From: Bacteroidota bacterium
Lineage (GTDB): Bacteria; Bacteroidota; Bacteroidia; Chitinophagales; Chitinophagaceae
NCBI GenBank assembly: GCA_023423405.1
Contig: JAFAFR010000058.1
Coordinates: 192,518 to 256,517, forward strand
Length of the DNA: 64,000 nt
Reading direction: 5' to 3'
This document shows, one piece after another, positions 18,471 through 27,458 of the stretch. Made by a program: the position numbers and the translations under genes. The notes under the pieces were generated by a model. The model saw only the letters and a program-made list of their open reading frames with translations, had not been told where the DNA came from and did no database searches. Position 1 is the stretch's first letter; each line of letters begins with the position of its first letter.

Positions 18471-21400
18471 TTAGAAATTGAGGTTGAAGCCAAAGGAATA
18501 GGTACGCTGGAAAGGATAAGCTGCCTGGGGCCTGTTGCCATCGCCCAGTGATTCGGGATCCAGCTTCACTTTGATGTGGGAGATCTCGAAGATGTTCTCT
18601 GCACTGAAATAGAAACGCAGCTTGTTGAGTTTGGCCCTTCGCATGATGGACTCCGGTAGTGAGTAACCCAGCGTCAGGTTCTTGATGCGCATGTAGGCGC
18701 CATTCTGCATATAACGTTTGTTGGGAATGCCCAGTTGCTGCATATTGTCTTCTGCCGAATAGGCCCGGATGGCGGGGAAATAGGCATTGGGATTTTCCGG
18801 CGTCCAGTGATCGAGGTTGAGGGTGGTCACGTTGGTCCAGGGTTGCGCATATACGCCCCAGAAATACACGTTGGAGGCACCGGGATACCAGTCTCTTTTT
18901 CCTACGCCCTGCATGAATACGCGCAGGTCAAATCCTTTCCATCCTGCGGAAAGATCAATGCCATAGGGATAGCGCGACATCTTGTTGCCGATCTTGTGCA
19001 GGTCGCCCGGATCGTCCACGGTCTTTTTACCCATATCCACTTTTCCGTCTTTGTTGCGATCGGCGAATTTGGGATCACCGGGATAAAAATTGTAGGACTG
19101 GTCATCGGTTCCCATAGCACGCTGGTCGGGAGAGCTGGTGAGGTCTGCGTCGTCGGCAAAGAAGCCGATGATATCAGCGCCCCAGATCTCGCCGATCTCC
19201 TGTCCTTCGTAATAATTGTTGAGTGATTTGGTCGGATTGTCGAAACGTGTGATCCAGGAACGGCTGTCGGCCAGTGTGAAGGTGAGGTTGTACCAGAAGG
19301 GCGAGCCGGCCAGCGATCCGTTGTCTCTCCAGTTCACGCGCAGTTCCCAGCCCTTGGTTTTGAGGTCGCCCGAATTTTCGCGGGGCTCGGCGGTGCCGAA
19401 TACGCCGGGCAGGGTTTTGCCGGGCACCAGCATATCGTTGGTATAACGGGTATACACATCGTAGGAGAGGCCGAGCCGGTTGTTGAAGAGGGCGAGGTCA
19501 ACGCCGAAGTTGATGGTGTTGATCTTCTCCCAGGTGAAATTGCTCGACACAGCGCCGGGTGCATACACGGCATTGGGTCGTCCTGTTCCCAGGATATAGG
19601 GCACCTGCGAACTTCCCATGATGGGAATGTAGGGATACACTTCTTTATAAGGATCGTCGTTCTTGAAGGTTTGGTTACCCAGCGATCCGTAAGAGCCGCG
19701 CAGTTTGAAGAGGTCGAGCGACAGCGCATCTTTGATGGGTACAAAAAAATCTTCCTGTGAAATCACCCAGCCGGCAGAAGCGGAGGGGAAGAAGCCCCAG
19801 CGGTTATCGGCAGGGAAACGGGAAGAGCCATCGTAGCGGCCGTTCAGCTCCAGCAGGTATTTCTGTTTGTAGTTATAAGCGAGCCTTGCAAAAATGCCCT
19901 GCACCGCCCAGTCCCTGATGATCTCGTTGTTGGTGAGAACACCGGTGCTGGCGCCGATGGAAGGAATGGAATTGGAGATGAGGCCGGTGCGGCGTGTCCA
20001 GAAATCGTTGTTGTTATAGTATTCCTGGTTATAACCTGCCATGGCCTGCAGGTAGTGATCTCCGAAGTTTTTGCGAAAATCGGTGTAGATATTGAGTACG
20101 TTGTACAGGGTGCTTACGTTTTCGTCCTGTGCCCAGGTATTGGAGAAAGTGTACTGGGCCGGGTTATTGGGACCGGTTTTATACGGCACCGGGATGTCGT
20201 AAGAACGGATGAGGTTGGAGCCTCTTCTGAAAGTGGCTTCTGCATTCAGGTCCCAGATGTCTTTCACCAGCGTGGCTTTGGCTGAAAAGCTGGTAAGCCA
20301 TTCGTTCATCTTTTCCTTGCGGCGTCCGCCCTGTTGCAGGGAGCCCAGGAGGGAAGCGCCGGCGCTGGTCCAGCTACCATCGGGATTCTTGGGAACATCC
20401 AGTGAGTTGGTACGGTTCACGTTCCAGAAAAAATCGCCGTCGAGGTACACGGGCGCATTGTAGTCGGTGCTGGTCAGCAGGGTATTGTTGGAGAGTTTCA
20501 GCCAGGGCGTAACATCGAAATCGATCTTACCGCGCAGGTTGTATCTTTTGTACACATCGTTGCCGAATTTCAGCATACCATCCTGCTGGTAGTAATCGCC
20601 CGACAAATAGTAACTCATCTTATCGGCTTTTTTGGAAACGCTGAGGTTTACGTTGTAGGTGGGCGCCGATTTGTTGTAGGCTTCACCCAGCCAGTCGGTG
20701 GATCCGTAATAGGCCCAGTTGTTCTGGTTGGTAGGATTCAGGATCACTGCCGGCAGCGAAGGGTCTTCGGACCTTTGTTTGGCGTAATCGCGCACCGATT
20801 CGGGATAGAGGTTGTAGAGAGGTTTGCCGGCCTGGTCTTTGGCGTCCATCACCTGGTAGGGATCGGTCACCAGCTCGGGCAGTTTGCCGATGGTGCGGAT
20901 GGCCACCATGGAGTTGAGCGATACATTCAGTTTGCTGCCCTTCGCATTTTTGGTGGTGATCAGCACCACGCCAAAAGCGGCGCGGGCGCCGTAAATGGCG
21001 GAAGCGGCTGCGTCTTTCAATACAGAAACGGTTTCCACATCGTTGGGATTGAGCCGGGCCACTTCGCTCATGGAGAAGGGCACGTTGTCAACGATCACGA
21101 GCGGATCGCCGCCGTTGATGCTGGTATAGCCGCGGATGTTGAAATTGGGATTGGTGCTGGCGCGGCCATTGGCGATGGTGATGTTGAGGTTGGGGATAAG
21201 TCCCTGCAGGCCGGCGCCCAGGTTGGCAATGGGACGGCTTTCGAGTTGCTTGGCGGTAACCATGTCAACAGCCCCGGTAAGGTTCACTTTTTTCTGGGTA
21301 CCGAAGCCTACCACCACCACTTCTTCGAGGTTTTTGTCGCCCGGAACCAGTTGGATCCGGATGCTTTCATCGCGCCGCACTTTGTATTCCTGCGAAATAT

Positions 21401-21947
21401 AACCGATGAAGGAAATTTCCAGGACGCTGTTCACCGGCGCTTCGATGCTAAAGCTGCCATCGGGACCTGTCGACACGCCCGAGGCGCTTCCTTTGATGCG
21501 GACGTTTACACCCTGCAGTGGCTGCCCGGTTTCATCGGTCACTTTTCCCTGTATGATGTTGCTCACGATCTCTGCGGCGCCCGCGCTGCTCAGCACCACC
21601 AGTTTGTTGTCAAGCACTTTGTAATGCAGCGCCGTATTGCGCAGCACCTGGTTCATCAGTTCCTGGATGGTTACATTGCTCACCTGCACGTCTACCCGCA
21701 GTTTATGGGGCAGTTGCCTGTCCTCGTACAGGAACCGGTAACCGGTATTCTTCTGGAGGAGGGTGAACAGTTTTTTTAGTTCCACATTTTTGGCGGAAAT
21801 GCTCACGTCGTTTTGCGAATAGCCGGTTGCTGAAACCTGAAGACATCCTACAATTAAAAGGATTGTAGTTAATTTCATGGTAATGAGCAGTTTGGATAGT
21901 TTTGGCCGCACGGTCCCGCTACGGGGGAGTGCAATCTTTTTTTTCAT
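18471..21947 (-). CDS. SusC/RagA family TonB-dependent transporter with STN domain
   Basis: The 1158-residue product has an extended N-terminus and signal (ILLIVGCLQVSATGYS), a secretin/TonB N-terminal (STN) domain (~65-116), a CarboxypepD_reg domain (~131-200), a TonB box EEVVVVGFGTQ (~208) and the SusC signature GGDPLVIVDNVP in the plug. The barrel ends in YSFGFNLNF. STN-bearing transporters signal to a FecR anti-sigma factor when ligand binds, and the fecR and sigma genes lie directly upstream. The gene should therefore be induced by its own substrate. The start overlaps the dyad CATACTTTTGTATG. Confidence 0.93.
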   Translation of the reverse strand: MKKKIALPRSGTVRPKLSKLLITMKLTTILLIVGCLQVSATGYSQNDVSISAKNVELKKLFTLLQKNTGYRFLYEDRQLPHKLRVDVQVSNVTIQELMNQVLRNTALHYKVLDNKLVVLSSAGAAEIVSNIIQGKVTDETGQPLQGVNVRIKGSASGVSTGPDGSFSIEAPVNSVLEISFIGYISQEYKVRRDESIRIQLVPGDKNLEEVVVVGFGTQKKVNLTGAVDMVTAKQLESRPIANLGAGLQGLIPNLNITIANGRASTNPNFNIRGYTSINGGDPLVIVDNVPFSMSEVARLNPNDVETVSVLKDAAASAIYGARAAFGVVLITTKNAKGSKLNVSLNSMVAIRTIGKLPELVTDPYQVMDAKDQAGKPLYNLYPESVRDYAKQRSEDPSLPAVILNPTNQNNWAYYGSTDWLGEAYNKSAPTYNVNLSVSKKADKMSYYLSGDYYQQDGMLKFGNDVYKRYNLRGKIDFDVTPWLKLSNNTLLTSTDYNAPVYLDGDFFWNVNRTNSLDVPKNPDGSWTSAGASLLGSLQQGGRRKEKMNEWLTSFSAKATLVKDIWDLNAEATFRRGSNLIRSYDIPVPYKTGPNNPAQYTFSNTWAQDENVSTLYNVLNIYTDFRKNFGDHYLQAMAGYNQEYYNNNDFWTRRTGLISNSIPSIGASTGVLTNNEIIRDWAVQGIFARLAYNYKQKYLLELNGRYDGSSRFPADNRWGFFPSASAGWVISQEDFFVPIKDALSLDLFKLRGSYGSLGNQTFKNDDPYKEVYPYIPIMGSSQVPYILGTGRPNAVYAPGAVSSNFTWEKINTINFGVDLALFNNRLGLSYDVYTRYTNDMLVPGKTLPGVFGTAEPRENSGDLKTKGWELRVNWRDNGSLAGSPFWYNLTFTLADSRSWITRFDNPTKSLNNYYEGQEIGEIWGADIIGFFADDADLTSSPDQRAMGTDDQSYNFYPGDPKFADRNKDGKVDMGKKTVDDPGDLHKIGNKMSRYPYGIDLSAGWKGFDLRVFMQGVGKRDWYPGASNVYFWGVYAQPWTNVTTLNLDHWTPENPNAYFPAIRAYSAEDNMQQLGIPNKRYMQNGAYMRIKNLTLGYSLPESIMRRAKLNKLRFYFSAENIFEISHIKVKLDPESLGDGNRPQAAYPFQRTYSFGFNLNF

Positions 21948-22103
21948 ACTTTTGTATGCTTAAGTTAAAAGAAATGGTATAGGCTGTTCCTGAGGGGAAA
22001 CCTGTATCGTTTTTACATTAAGAACTGAAAGGGAGATGTTGCCGCATCTCTCTTTTCTCTTTAGTGATGGCTAATAGGGCATAAGCAGATCTGTTTTGGT
22101 TGG

Positions 22104-23237
22104 TTATTTAATATAGATTCTGTTTCCTTTGATGTCAAATTCGAAATGGTTGGTGAATTGCAGCGCTTCCAGCGCGGTGGCAATGTCTTCCTTCTCAAAG
22201 GCGCCGGAAAAATTCCTGGTGGCGAGGTCTTTGTTCTCCAGTATGATTTCCACATTGTACCATTTCTCCATTTTGCTGATCACTTCGGGGAAGGATTCAT
22301 TGTCGAACACCAGTCTGTTCTCTACCCAGGATATTTCGGGAATGATGTTGAAGCGGCTTTCTTTTAAGGGAGCGATGTGAAAATCGCTTTCCTGCTGCGC
22401 CGTTGCCTGCGGCTGTTTTGCGGGCAGTGCCGCCTCCGCCTGTACCGTGGGAGCAAGGGCGTCTACCACGATCTTTTCATTGGGGCGCAGCAGTATTTTT
22501 CTTTCCGGTTCCTGGTTGGTGGTGAGCTCCACACTGCCCCGGATCAGGGAAGTTTCAACCTGTTTGCTTTCGGGATAACTTTTTACGTTGAAGGCTGTTC
22601 CTTTCACCCAAATGTTTACGTTCTTGGCGTGCACCACCATGGGCACCGCTTCGTTGTGCGCCACATCGAAATAGGCTTCGCCGGTGAGGGAGACCTCCCT
22701 TTTTGTCTGGCCGAAATCGGCATTGTAGGTGATGCGGCTGCCGCTGTTCAGCCATACCGTAGTGCCATCGGGCAACACGGTTTTCGAACGCGTTCCCGGC
22801 ATGGTCTTCATTTCGTTGACCGACGCCGCGTTTGCCGCCAGCGGTTGCTGTGCCTGCGGGCGCTGGCCCAGGAAACGGATAGAAAGGAAGAGGATCAGTA
22901 TGGCCGCCGCGCTCATAGCCACAACCATCCATTTCCGGTTCGATCTTTTTTTGCCGGCAGGCGCCAGGAGAAGGGAATGCACCGGCTCCTGCGCGCTTCC
23001 AAAAGAACCCTGGAATTCCTCCTGCAACCTGCTTTGCAGCTTCTGCCAGGCGTCTTTTTGCTGGTCTTCGGTGCGCTGCGGCGGCAGGGGTTCGTCAAAA
23101 TAGCTGCTGTACAGTTCCACCCGGTATGCCATTTCGGGATCGTCTTTCAGCAACTGCTGTAATTCCCACAACTCATCCTGGCTTGCTTCGCCGGATAGTT
23201 TCCTGGAAACCAGGTGCCAGATATGGTTTTCGGTCAT
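22104..23237 (-). CDS. FecR family anti-sigma factor
   Basis: The 377-residue inner-membrane protein has a cytoplasmic anti-sigma region (1-100), one transmembrane helix (~103-123, MVVAMSAAAILILFLSI), a FecR domain with GTRSKTVLPDGTTVWLNSGS near 150 and a C-terminal DUF4974-type region ending FEFDIKGNRIYIK. It should bind the sigma factor encoded 76 bp upstream and receive a signal from the STN domain of the transporter encoded 156 bp downstream. A weak GAGATG/CATCTC hairpin (22033-22050) lies in the gap before susC. Confidence 0.92.
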   Translation of the reverse strand: MTENHIWHLVSRKLSGEASQDELWELQQLLKDDPEMAYRVELYSSYFDEPLPPQRTEDQQKDAWQKLQSRLQEEFQGSFGSAQEPVHSLLLAPAGKKRSNRKWMVVAMSAAAILILFLSIRFLGQRPQAQQPLAANAASVNEMKTMPGTRSKTVLPDGTTVWLNSGSRITYNADFGQTKREVSLTGEAYFDVAHNEAVPMVVHAKNVNIWVKGTAFNVKSYPESKQVETSLIRGSVELTTNQEPERKILLRPNEKIVVDALAPTVQAEAALPAKQPQATAQQESDFHIAPLKESRFNIIPEISWVENRLVFDNESFPEVISKMEKWYNVEIILENKDLATRNFSGAFEKEDIATALEALQFTNHFEFDIKGNRIYIK

Positions 23238-23313
23238 ATAAAAAATTCAGTCCCTTCCATAAGGAACCGGAATACCGGAAAATCCCCTAAGCGGAAGCCG
23301 GTTTTTTGAAAAA

Positions 23314-23877
23314 TTATTTTTTCAGCAGGAAATACAGGGACTGGGTGATCTTTTTGGCAGCGATGGCCATTTGTGCGTCGATGGTTTTAACGGAGATGTT
23401 GAGGAGTTGGGAGATGTCGCGGTATTTCATGCCGTCTTCCCTCACCAGTTTGAAGATGAGGCGGCAGCGGGGCGGGAGGCCGTCCACCGCGTCCTGGATT
23501 TGCCGAAGCACTTCTTTCGACACCATCAGCTCTTCGGGACTAAGCGCCGTGGCCGCTACATTTTCGAGGGAAAGCTCGTTGAGGTTGAAATCGGGAACCG
23601 GTTTGTTGCGGGCGAGGTATTTGATGCAGAGGTTCTTGATGGCTACATAGAGATAAACCCTGATATTGCTGATCTCCAGCAACCGGCTGCGGTTGCGCCA
23701 GAGGTGAATGAAGCAGTCCGATACGATCTCTTCGGCAATGGGTTCTTCCTTTACAAAACAGCGCGCCAGGTTGAACAGGTCGGAGTTGAAATGAAAAAAT
23801 AATTTTTCATACGCCGCCTCGTCGCTGAACAAGGCCACCCGTTCCATCCAATATTGTATCTGCAGCTCGTCTTGCAT
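23314..23877 (-). CDS. ECF RNA polymerase sigma factor (FecI-like)
   Basis: The 187-residue protein has sigma region 2 (~20-85; AEEIVSDCFIHLWRNRSRL) and region 4 (~125-180; LPPRCRLIFKLVREDGMKYR, then the recognition helix ISVKTIDAQMAIAAKKI). It heads the sigma - FecR - SusC - SusD - phosphoesterase unit and should drive that unit when the anti-sigma factor releases it. Its own promoter (23922-23953) fits the housekeeping sigma consensus. Confidence 0.92.
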   Translation of the reverse strand: MQDELQIQYWMERVALFSDEAAYEKLFFHFNSDLFNLARCFVKEEPIAEEIVSDCFIHLWRNRSRLLEISNIRVYLYVAIKNLCIKYLARNKPVPDFNLNELSLENVAATALSPEELMVSKEVLRQIQDAVDGLPPRCRLIFKLVREDGMKYRDISQLLNISVKTIDAQMAIAAKKITQSLYFLLKK

Positions 23878-23921
23878 GGTTAGGGGTATAAATTAGAAAT
23901 AGATTCCGGATTTCTTTTGCG

Positions 23922-23953
23922 CAAAGGTTTGCGTGGAAAAAAACTGCTGCAAA
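23922..23953 (-). promoter_or_regulatory. Housekeeping promoter of the ECF sigma gene
   Basis: On the minus strand, TTTG (23950-23953) is followed after 20 bases by AACCTTTG (23922-23929). This fits the Bacteroidota -33 TTTG / -7 TAnnTTTG promoter with one mismatch. The gene starts 44 bases downstream. Confidence 0.55.
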
Positions 23954-24019
23954 TTAGGACAGATCCGGGGAGAGCCAGGGGCGATGAACGGAGCATAACG
24001 ATAAGATAACCTGGCACGA

Positions 24020-24073
24020 CAAAGCCATGTACGGCAGGCAGGAACTGGTTTCTGTCCGCTGTACATGGCTTTG
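24020..24073. repeat. 13-bp perfect inverted repeat with 28-base loop
   Basis: CAAAGCCATGTAC (24020-24032) and GTACATGGCTTTG (24061-24073) are perfect complements. They lie downstream of the Ntn hydrolase gene and upstream of the sigma promoter, in a 245-bp gap with no other gene. There is no T-tract, so this is either a factor-dependent end or a dispersed palindromic repeat unit. Confidence 0.5.
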
Positions 24074-24122
24074 CCGAACCGGCCGGTACAACAATCTTAC
24101 TGCGTGGGGAGGTACCCGACTG

Positions 24123-25379
24123 TTACCCGGCCTTTCTTTTCTGAGCGATCCCCTGCTTTCTGTTTCTGCCTGTTAATGGCAGGTATCCCACCATTGCAAA
24201 ACCCCATAAAGCGAGGTAGGGGGAAGGTTGCCCGTCGCGTTGCGCGCTAACGGAATTGCCGGCAGGCTGAACAGGTGCTGGAGGATCGATTGCTCCCAAT
24301 GTGGCTTCCGAGGCGGCAATAAACCGGAACATGGGCGCCGGTTTGAATTTATTGGTTACATCGTAGGCAAGATCATTACCTCCGGTTGCCAGCTTTTTCA
24401 CCGGGGCGCCTTTTTTGAAATCGAGTTTAGCGATGTTAATCCAAAACACCGTGGGACTGAATACGCGGTCGAAATACAGCATGCGTTTGTTCAGGTTCAT
24501 GATGGTACGAAAGATGGTAAATGAAACGGTTGGGCTCGCTTCGGCGTGTACCGCCTGCCGTTCGGGACTTGGCATACCAAAGGGCATACCCACATTTCTC
24601 ATCACGCTCATGAGTGCAGCGACGGCATCCCGTTCATTTTTGGGTTCCGGCAGGTTTTTGGCATAAAATGCACCGCGGATGAAACGGTCAGAAGGGTCGT
24701 GCGTGCCGGGAAGCGGTTTGTTACCTCCGAAGCCGGCATACTGGGAAAGAATGGCAAGCTGCTTGTCGTAGGTGGGTTCATTGGTCATTACAATGTAGTT
24801 GCGGTCGTGGTATATTTTCAGTTCGCCGTCGACCATTTCGAATATTCCTGAATCTCCTGTTGAATCTTCGATAGCAACGTGAAATTCGCTCTTCGTACCG
24901 TGATGGTCAACCGCCATGCGCAATTGGAATGGGAGGTTTTTCGACGCAGCAACCGCTTCGCTCACGGTGGAGAAATTGTCGAGATACCATTGCATCCACA
25001 TGCTCAGGGAAAGGCCGGGTAGTTTCGGGTCGCGTGGAGCAACCTTTGTTCCCGTAAGCCACAGGATGTGCGCCGACAAACCGGCTTCGTTCATGCCATC
25101 CATGGCAACGTGCTCATCCATGGTGATGACCACACTTCCATATTTACTCGTCCATTGATAAGGGTTGTCTTCTGTGGCCCCGCTGCGCGCCATTCCCCTT
25201 GGCAGCACCCAGAGGTGTGTTGGTGCATCAACAATCCAGTCCTCTCCGCGGCCTACATATACGCCCAGGGAGGTTTTCCAGAGAATGCGCGAACAGGCGG
25301 AGGCCGGAACCACGTCTGCGACCAGGTACACGAAAAGCAGAAAACAGGCGATTTTTTTCCTGGCTAATGCTTTTTTCAT
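24123..25379 (-). CDS. Linear amide C-N hydrolase, choloylglycine hydrolase family
   Basis: The 418-residue Ntn hydrolase has an N-terminal signal ending PASA. Cys29 follows immediately (CSRILWKTS), so cleavage would expose the nucleophile. Arg44 and Asp47 in GRGEDW, and Asn in VMTNEPTYD (~200), match the penicillin V acylase/bile salt hydrolase catalytic set. It should hydrolyse a non-peptide amide in the periplasm; the substrate is unknown. A hydrophobic segment near the C-terminus (LALWGFAMVGYLPLTG) followed by basic residues may anchor it. It is the last gene of the sulfatase run, 37 bp after the second sulfatase. Confidence 0.85.
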   Translation of the reverse strand: MKKALARKKIACFLLFVYLVADVVPASACSRILWKTSLGVYVGRGEDWIVDAPTHLWVLPRGMARSGATEDNPYQWTSKYGSVVITMDEHVAMDGMNEAGLSAHILWLTGTKVAPRDPKLPGLSLSMWMQWYLDNFSTVSEAVAASKNLPFQLRMAVDHHGTKSEFHVAIEDSTGDSGIFEMVDGELKIYHDRNYIVMTNEPTYDKQLAILSQYAGFGGNKPLPGTHDPSDRFIRGAFYAKNLPEPKNERDAVAALMSVMRNVGMPFGMPSPERQAVHAEASPTVSFTIFRTIMNLNKRMLYFDRVFSPTVFWINIAKLDFKKGAPVKKLATGGNDLAYDVTNKFKPAPMFRFIAASEATLGAIDPPAPVQPAGNSVSAQRDGQPSPYLALWGFAMVGYLPLTGRNRKQGIAQKRKAG

Positions 25380-25416
25380 AATGAATGATTTTGTTGATTG
25401 ACGGAAAAATGGTTTG

Positions 25417-27018
25417 CTACTGGGATTGTTTCATGATTTCTGCCCCACTTAATGAAGTTCCTTTTTGAACGGGCGGAAAATCGCGAAGTGTTTTAGTGTG
25501 CTCCTCAATGATGTCTTGCGCCATATGAAACACATATTGCTTTTGCTGGATCATTGTTGCTTTTGGTCCCGGAGCCTGATCAAAAAACTCAAACGGATCC
25601 TGGCGGATATTTATCAGTAATGGCAACTCCATTTTTGTAGTAGTGCCGTAATAACCATTGCGCGTAAAAAAGTGTACTTTCCACTGGTTCATACGAATAG
25701 CCTGCAGGTTGGATTCTGAATAGTATATAAAAAAATTCCTGGCAGACTTATTGGTTTTGCCCGTCCAGTAATCCAGGTTGTTGAACCCATCTATATAATT
25801 TTTCTTAACGGTGCCCGTACCAAAAGCATCCCCCCTGGCAGCCCGCTCCTTTACATCAGCAACACCGGCTGCTGCTGCCAGTGTTACAAAAAGGTCTTCG
25901 TGGCTTTGAATGCCATTCAGCTCTGTGCCGGCCTTAATTTTTCCCGGCCAGCGTATGAGCAGGGGTATCCGGATAGCGCCCTCCCAGGTTGTTAACTTTG
26001 AACTACGATAGGGCGTTGTAGCGCCATAGGGGTAGGTCTCTGTTTCAGGCCCATTATCGGTTGAATAGATCACAATAGTATTTTCAGAAATCCCCATATC
26101 ATCCAGCTTTTTTAATACCGATCCTATATTTTCATCATGCTGTATCATGCCGGCGCCATGCACATCATCTCCGCTGGTGTATTGCTTTGCACTGTCAAGA
26201 TATCTTTTGGGAACATGTGTGAAAACATGCATCCTGCTGGCAGCAATCCAAACAAAAAAGGGTTTGCCTTCTGTTTTAGCCTTATCCATAAACTTAAATG
26301 AGGCATCAATGAATTCTTCATCCACTGTTTCCATTCGCTTGCGTGTGAGTGGCCCGGTATCTTCAATACGTTGCTTGCCAACTTTTCCAAACCGGGGGTC
26401 AACTGTAGCATCGTCTTTATCTGTTGCAAAGCAATGTAATACACCACGGGTGCCGTATTTCTTTTTAAACTCGGGGTCGGCAGGGTAATCAATATCTTCC
26501 GGCTCTTCCTCTGTATTAAGGTGATACAGATTTCCATAAAACTCATCAAAGCCGTGCACTGTGGGTAAATACTCATTTCTGTCGCCCAGGTGATTTTTGC
26601 CGAATTGTCCCGTAGCATACCCCTGCTGTTTTAATACTTCTGCAAGCGTAACGGTTTGGGGTCTTAGTCCAAGTAAACTTCCCGGGCTCGATACCGTGGT
26701 AAGCCCGGAGCGGATCGGCATTTGCCCGGTAATGAAAGCTGCTCTTCCCGGGGTGCAACTGGGTTGTGCATAATGATCGCTGAATATAGCACCCTCTTTG
26801 CCAATGCGGTCTATATTAGGTGTACGATAGCCCATGGCGCCCCTGCTATACACACTCAGGTTCCAGAACCCGATATCATCGCCGAAAATTACCACGATGT
26901 TTGGCTTTCCCGGAGGAGCATTGCCTGTCTTTTTATTTTGTGCATAAGATTGATGCACCACAAAAAGGCAAACGGCAATGGCAAATACTATTGTAACCGA
27001 ACGCTTTTTAATTTTCAT
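25417..27018 (-). CDS. S1 family sulfatase (arylsulfatase type), exported
   Basis: The 533-residue protein has a signal peptide (IVFAIAVCLFVVHQSYA). FGDDIG near residue 45 supplies metal ligands. The formylglycine motif is Cys88-T-P-G-Arg92 in QPSCTPGRAAF, the substrate of the maturation enzyme. YSTDNGPETETYP carries further metal ligands. It should hydrolyse a sulfate ester in the periplasm. It closely resembles the sulfatase at 27459 in layout and motifs, suggesting an ancestral duplication, but its local base composition is more AT-rich. It starts 3 bp after the broken gene at 27022. Confidence 0.9.
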   Translation of the reverse strand: MKIKKRSVTIVFAIAVCLFVVHQSYAQNKKTGNAPPGKPNIVVIFGDDIGFWNLSVYSRGAMGYRTPNIDRIGKEGAIFSDHYAQPSCTPGRAAFITGQMPIRSGLTTVSSPGSLLGLRPQTVTLAEVLKQQGYATGQFGKNHLGDRNEYLPTVHGFDEFYGNLYHLNTEEEPEDIDYPADPEFKKKYGTRGVLHCFATDKDDATVDPRFGKVGKQRIEDTGPLTRKRMETVDEEFIDASFKFMDKAKTEGKPFFVWIAASRMHVFTHVPKRYLDSAKQYTSGDDVHGAGMIQHDENIGSVLKKLDDMGISENTIVIYSTDNGPETETYPYGATTPYRSSKLTTWEGAIRIPLLIRWPGKIKAGTELNGIQSHEDLFVTLAAAAGVADVKERAARGDAFGTGTVKKNYIDGFNNLDYWTGKTNKSARNFFIYYSESNLQAIRMNQWKVHFFTRNGYYGTTTKMELPLLINIRQDPFEFFDQAPGPKATMIQQKQYVFHMAQDIIEEHTKTLRDFPPVQKGTSLSGAEIMKQSQ

Positions 27019-27021
27019 GAC

Positions 27022-27453
27022 CTATGGTTTAAATGTTGTATGAAATATGTCCTTATGGTTTGTTTCAACAGGCCGTTGGCCCGATGCCCCATTTTTTTGT
27101 AGTAAGCCATTCGTTGGTTCCAACCGGTACAAGAAAGGCGGGTCCGGCTCCCCAGGGCCCGTGATATCGTGCTGGTCAATGATGGGCAGCACTAACCGCG
27201 CAATGAGGTTCAGGTTTGGCGTGAGTTGTGTTGGGATGACCGGTTGAAAGTTCAGCGTATAACGTGCACCATTATACGGGCCGATCCCATAATCCACATT
27301 GTTCTGGAATGGCACGCTGATAAGATTCGCCACGGGATTGGCCAGCTTGTTGGCCAGTTCTGCATTGTTCGGTGCCTTGTGTTCCTGTGCCGAAACCCTG
27401 ATTCCGGAAAGCAGTAAAGACAGAAGTACGAGTGTTTTTTGTAATGCTCTCAT
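27022..27453 (-). pseudogene. Decayed neuromedin-U-like outer-membrane transporter gene
   Basis: The open frame has 143 codons. Residues 1-100 look genuine: a signal peptide, then ELANKLANPVANLISVPFQ, YTLNFQPVIPTQL and VLPIIDQHDITGPGE. After about 27155 the frame is wrong, but another minus-strand frame continues the family pattern (WGAGPAFLVPVGTNEW, then TTKKWGIGPTA) to a TGA at 27065, and a third frame then reads LLKQT. An internal deletion or frameshift near 27153-27158 and loss of the C-terminal half therefore broke the gene. The intact family is roughly twice as long. It sits with 5-bp and 3-bp gaps between two sulfatase genes. Confidence 0.75.
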
Positions 27454-27458
27454 TGTAT

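Noticed and set aside
20775..21779. 334-codon plus-strand frame opposite the SusC gene
   Set aside because: Shadow of STN, CarboxypepD_reg and plug coding sequence.
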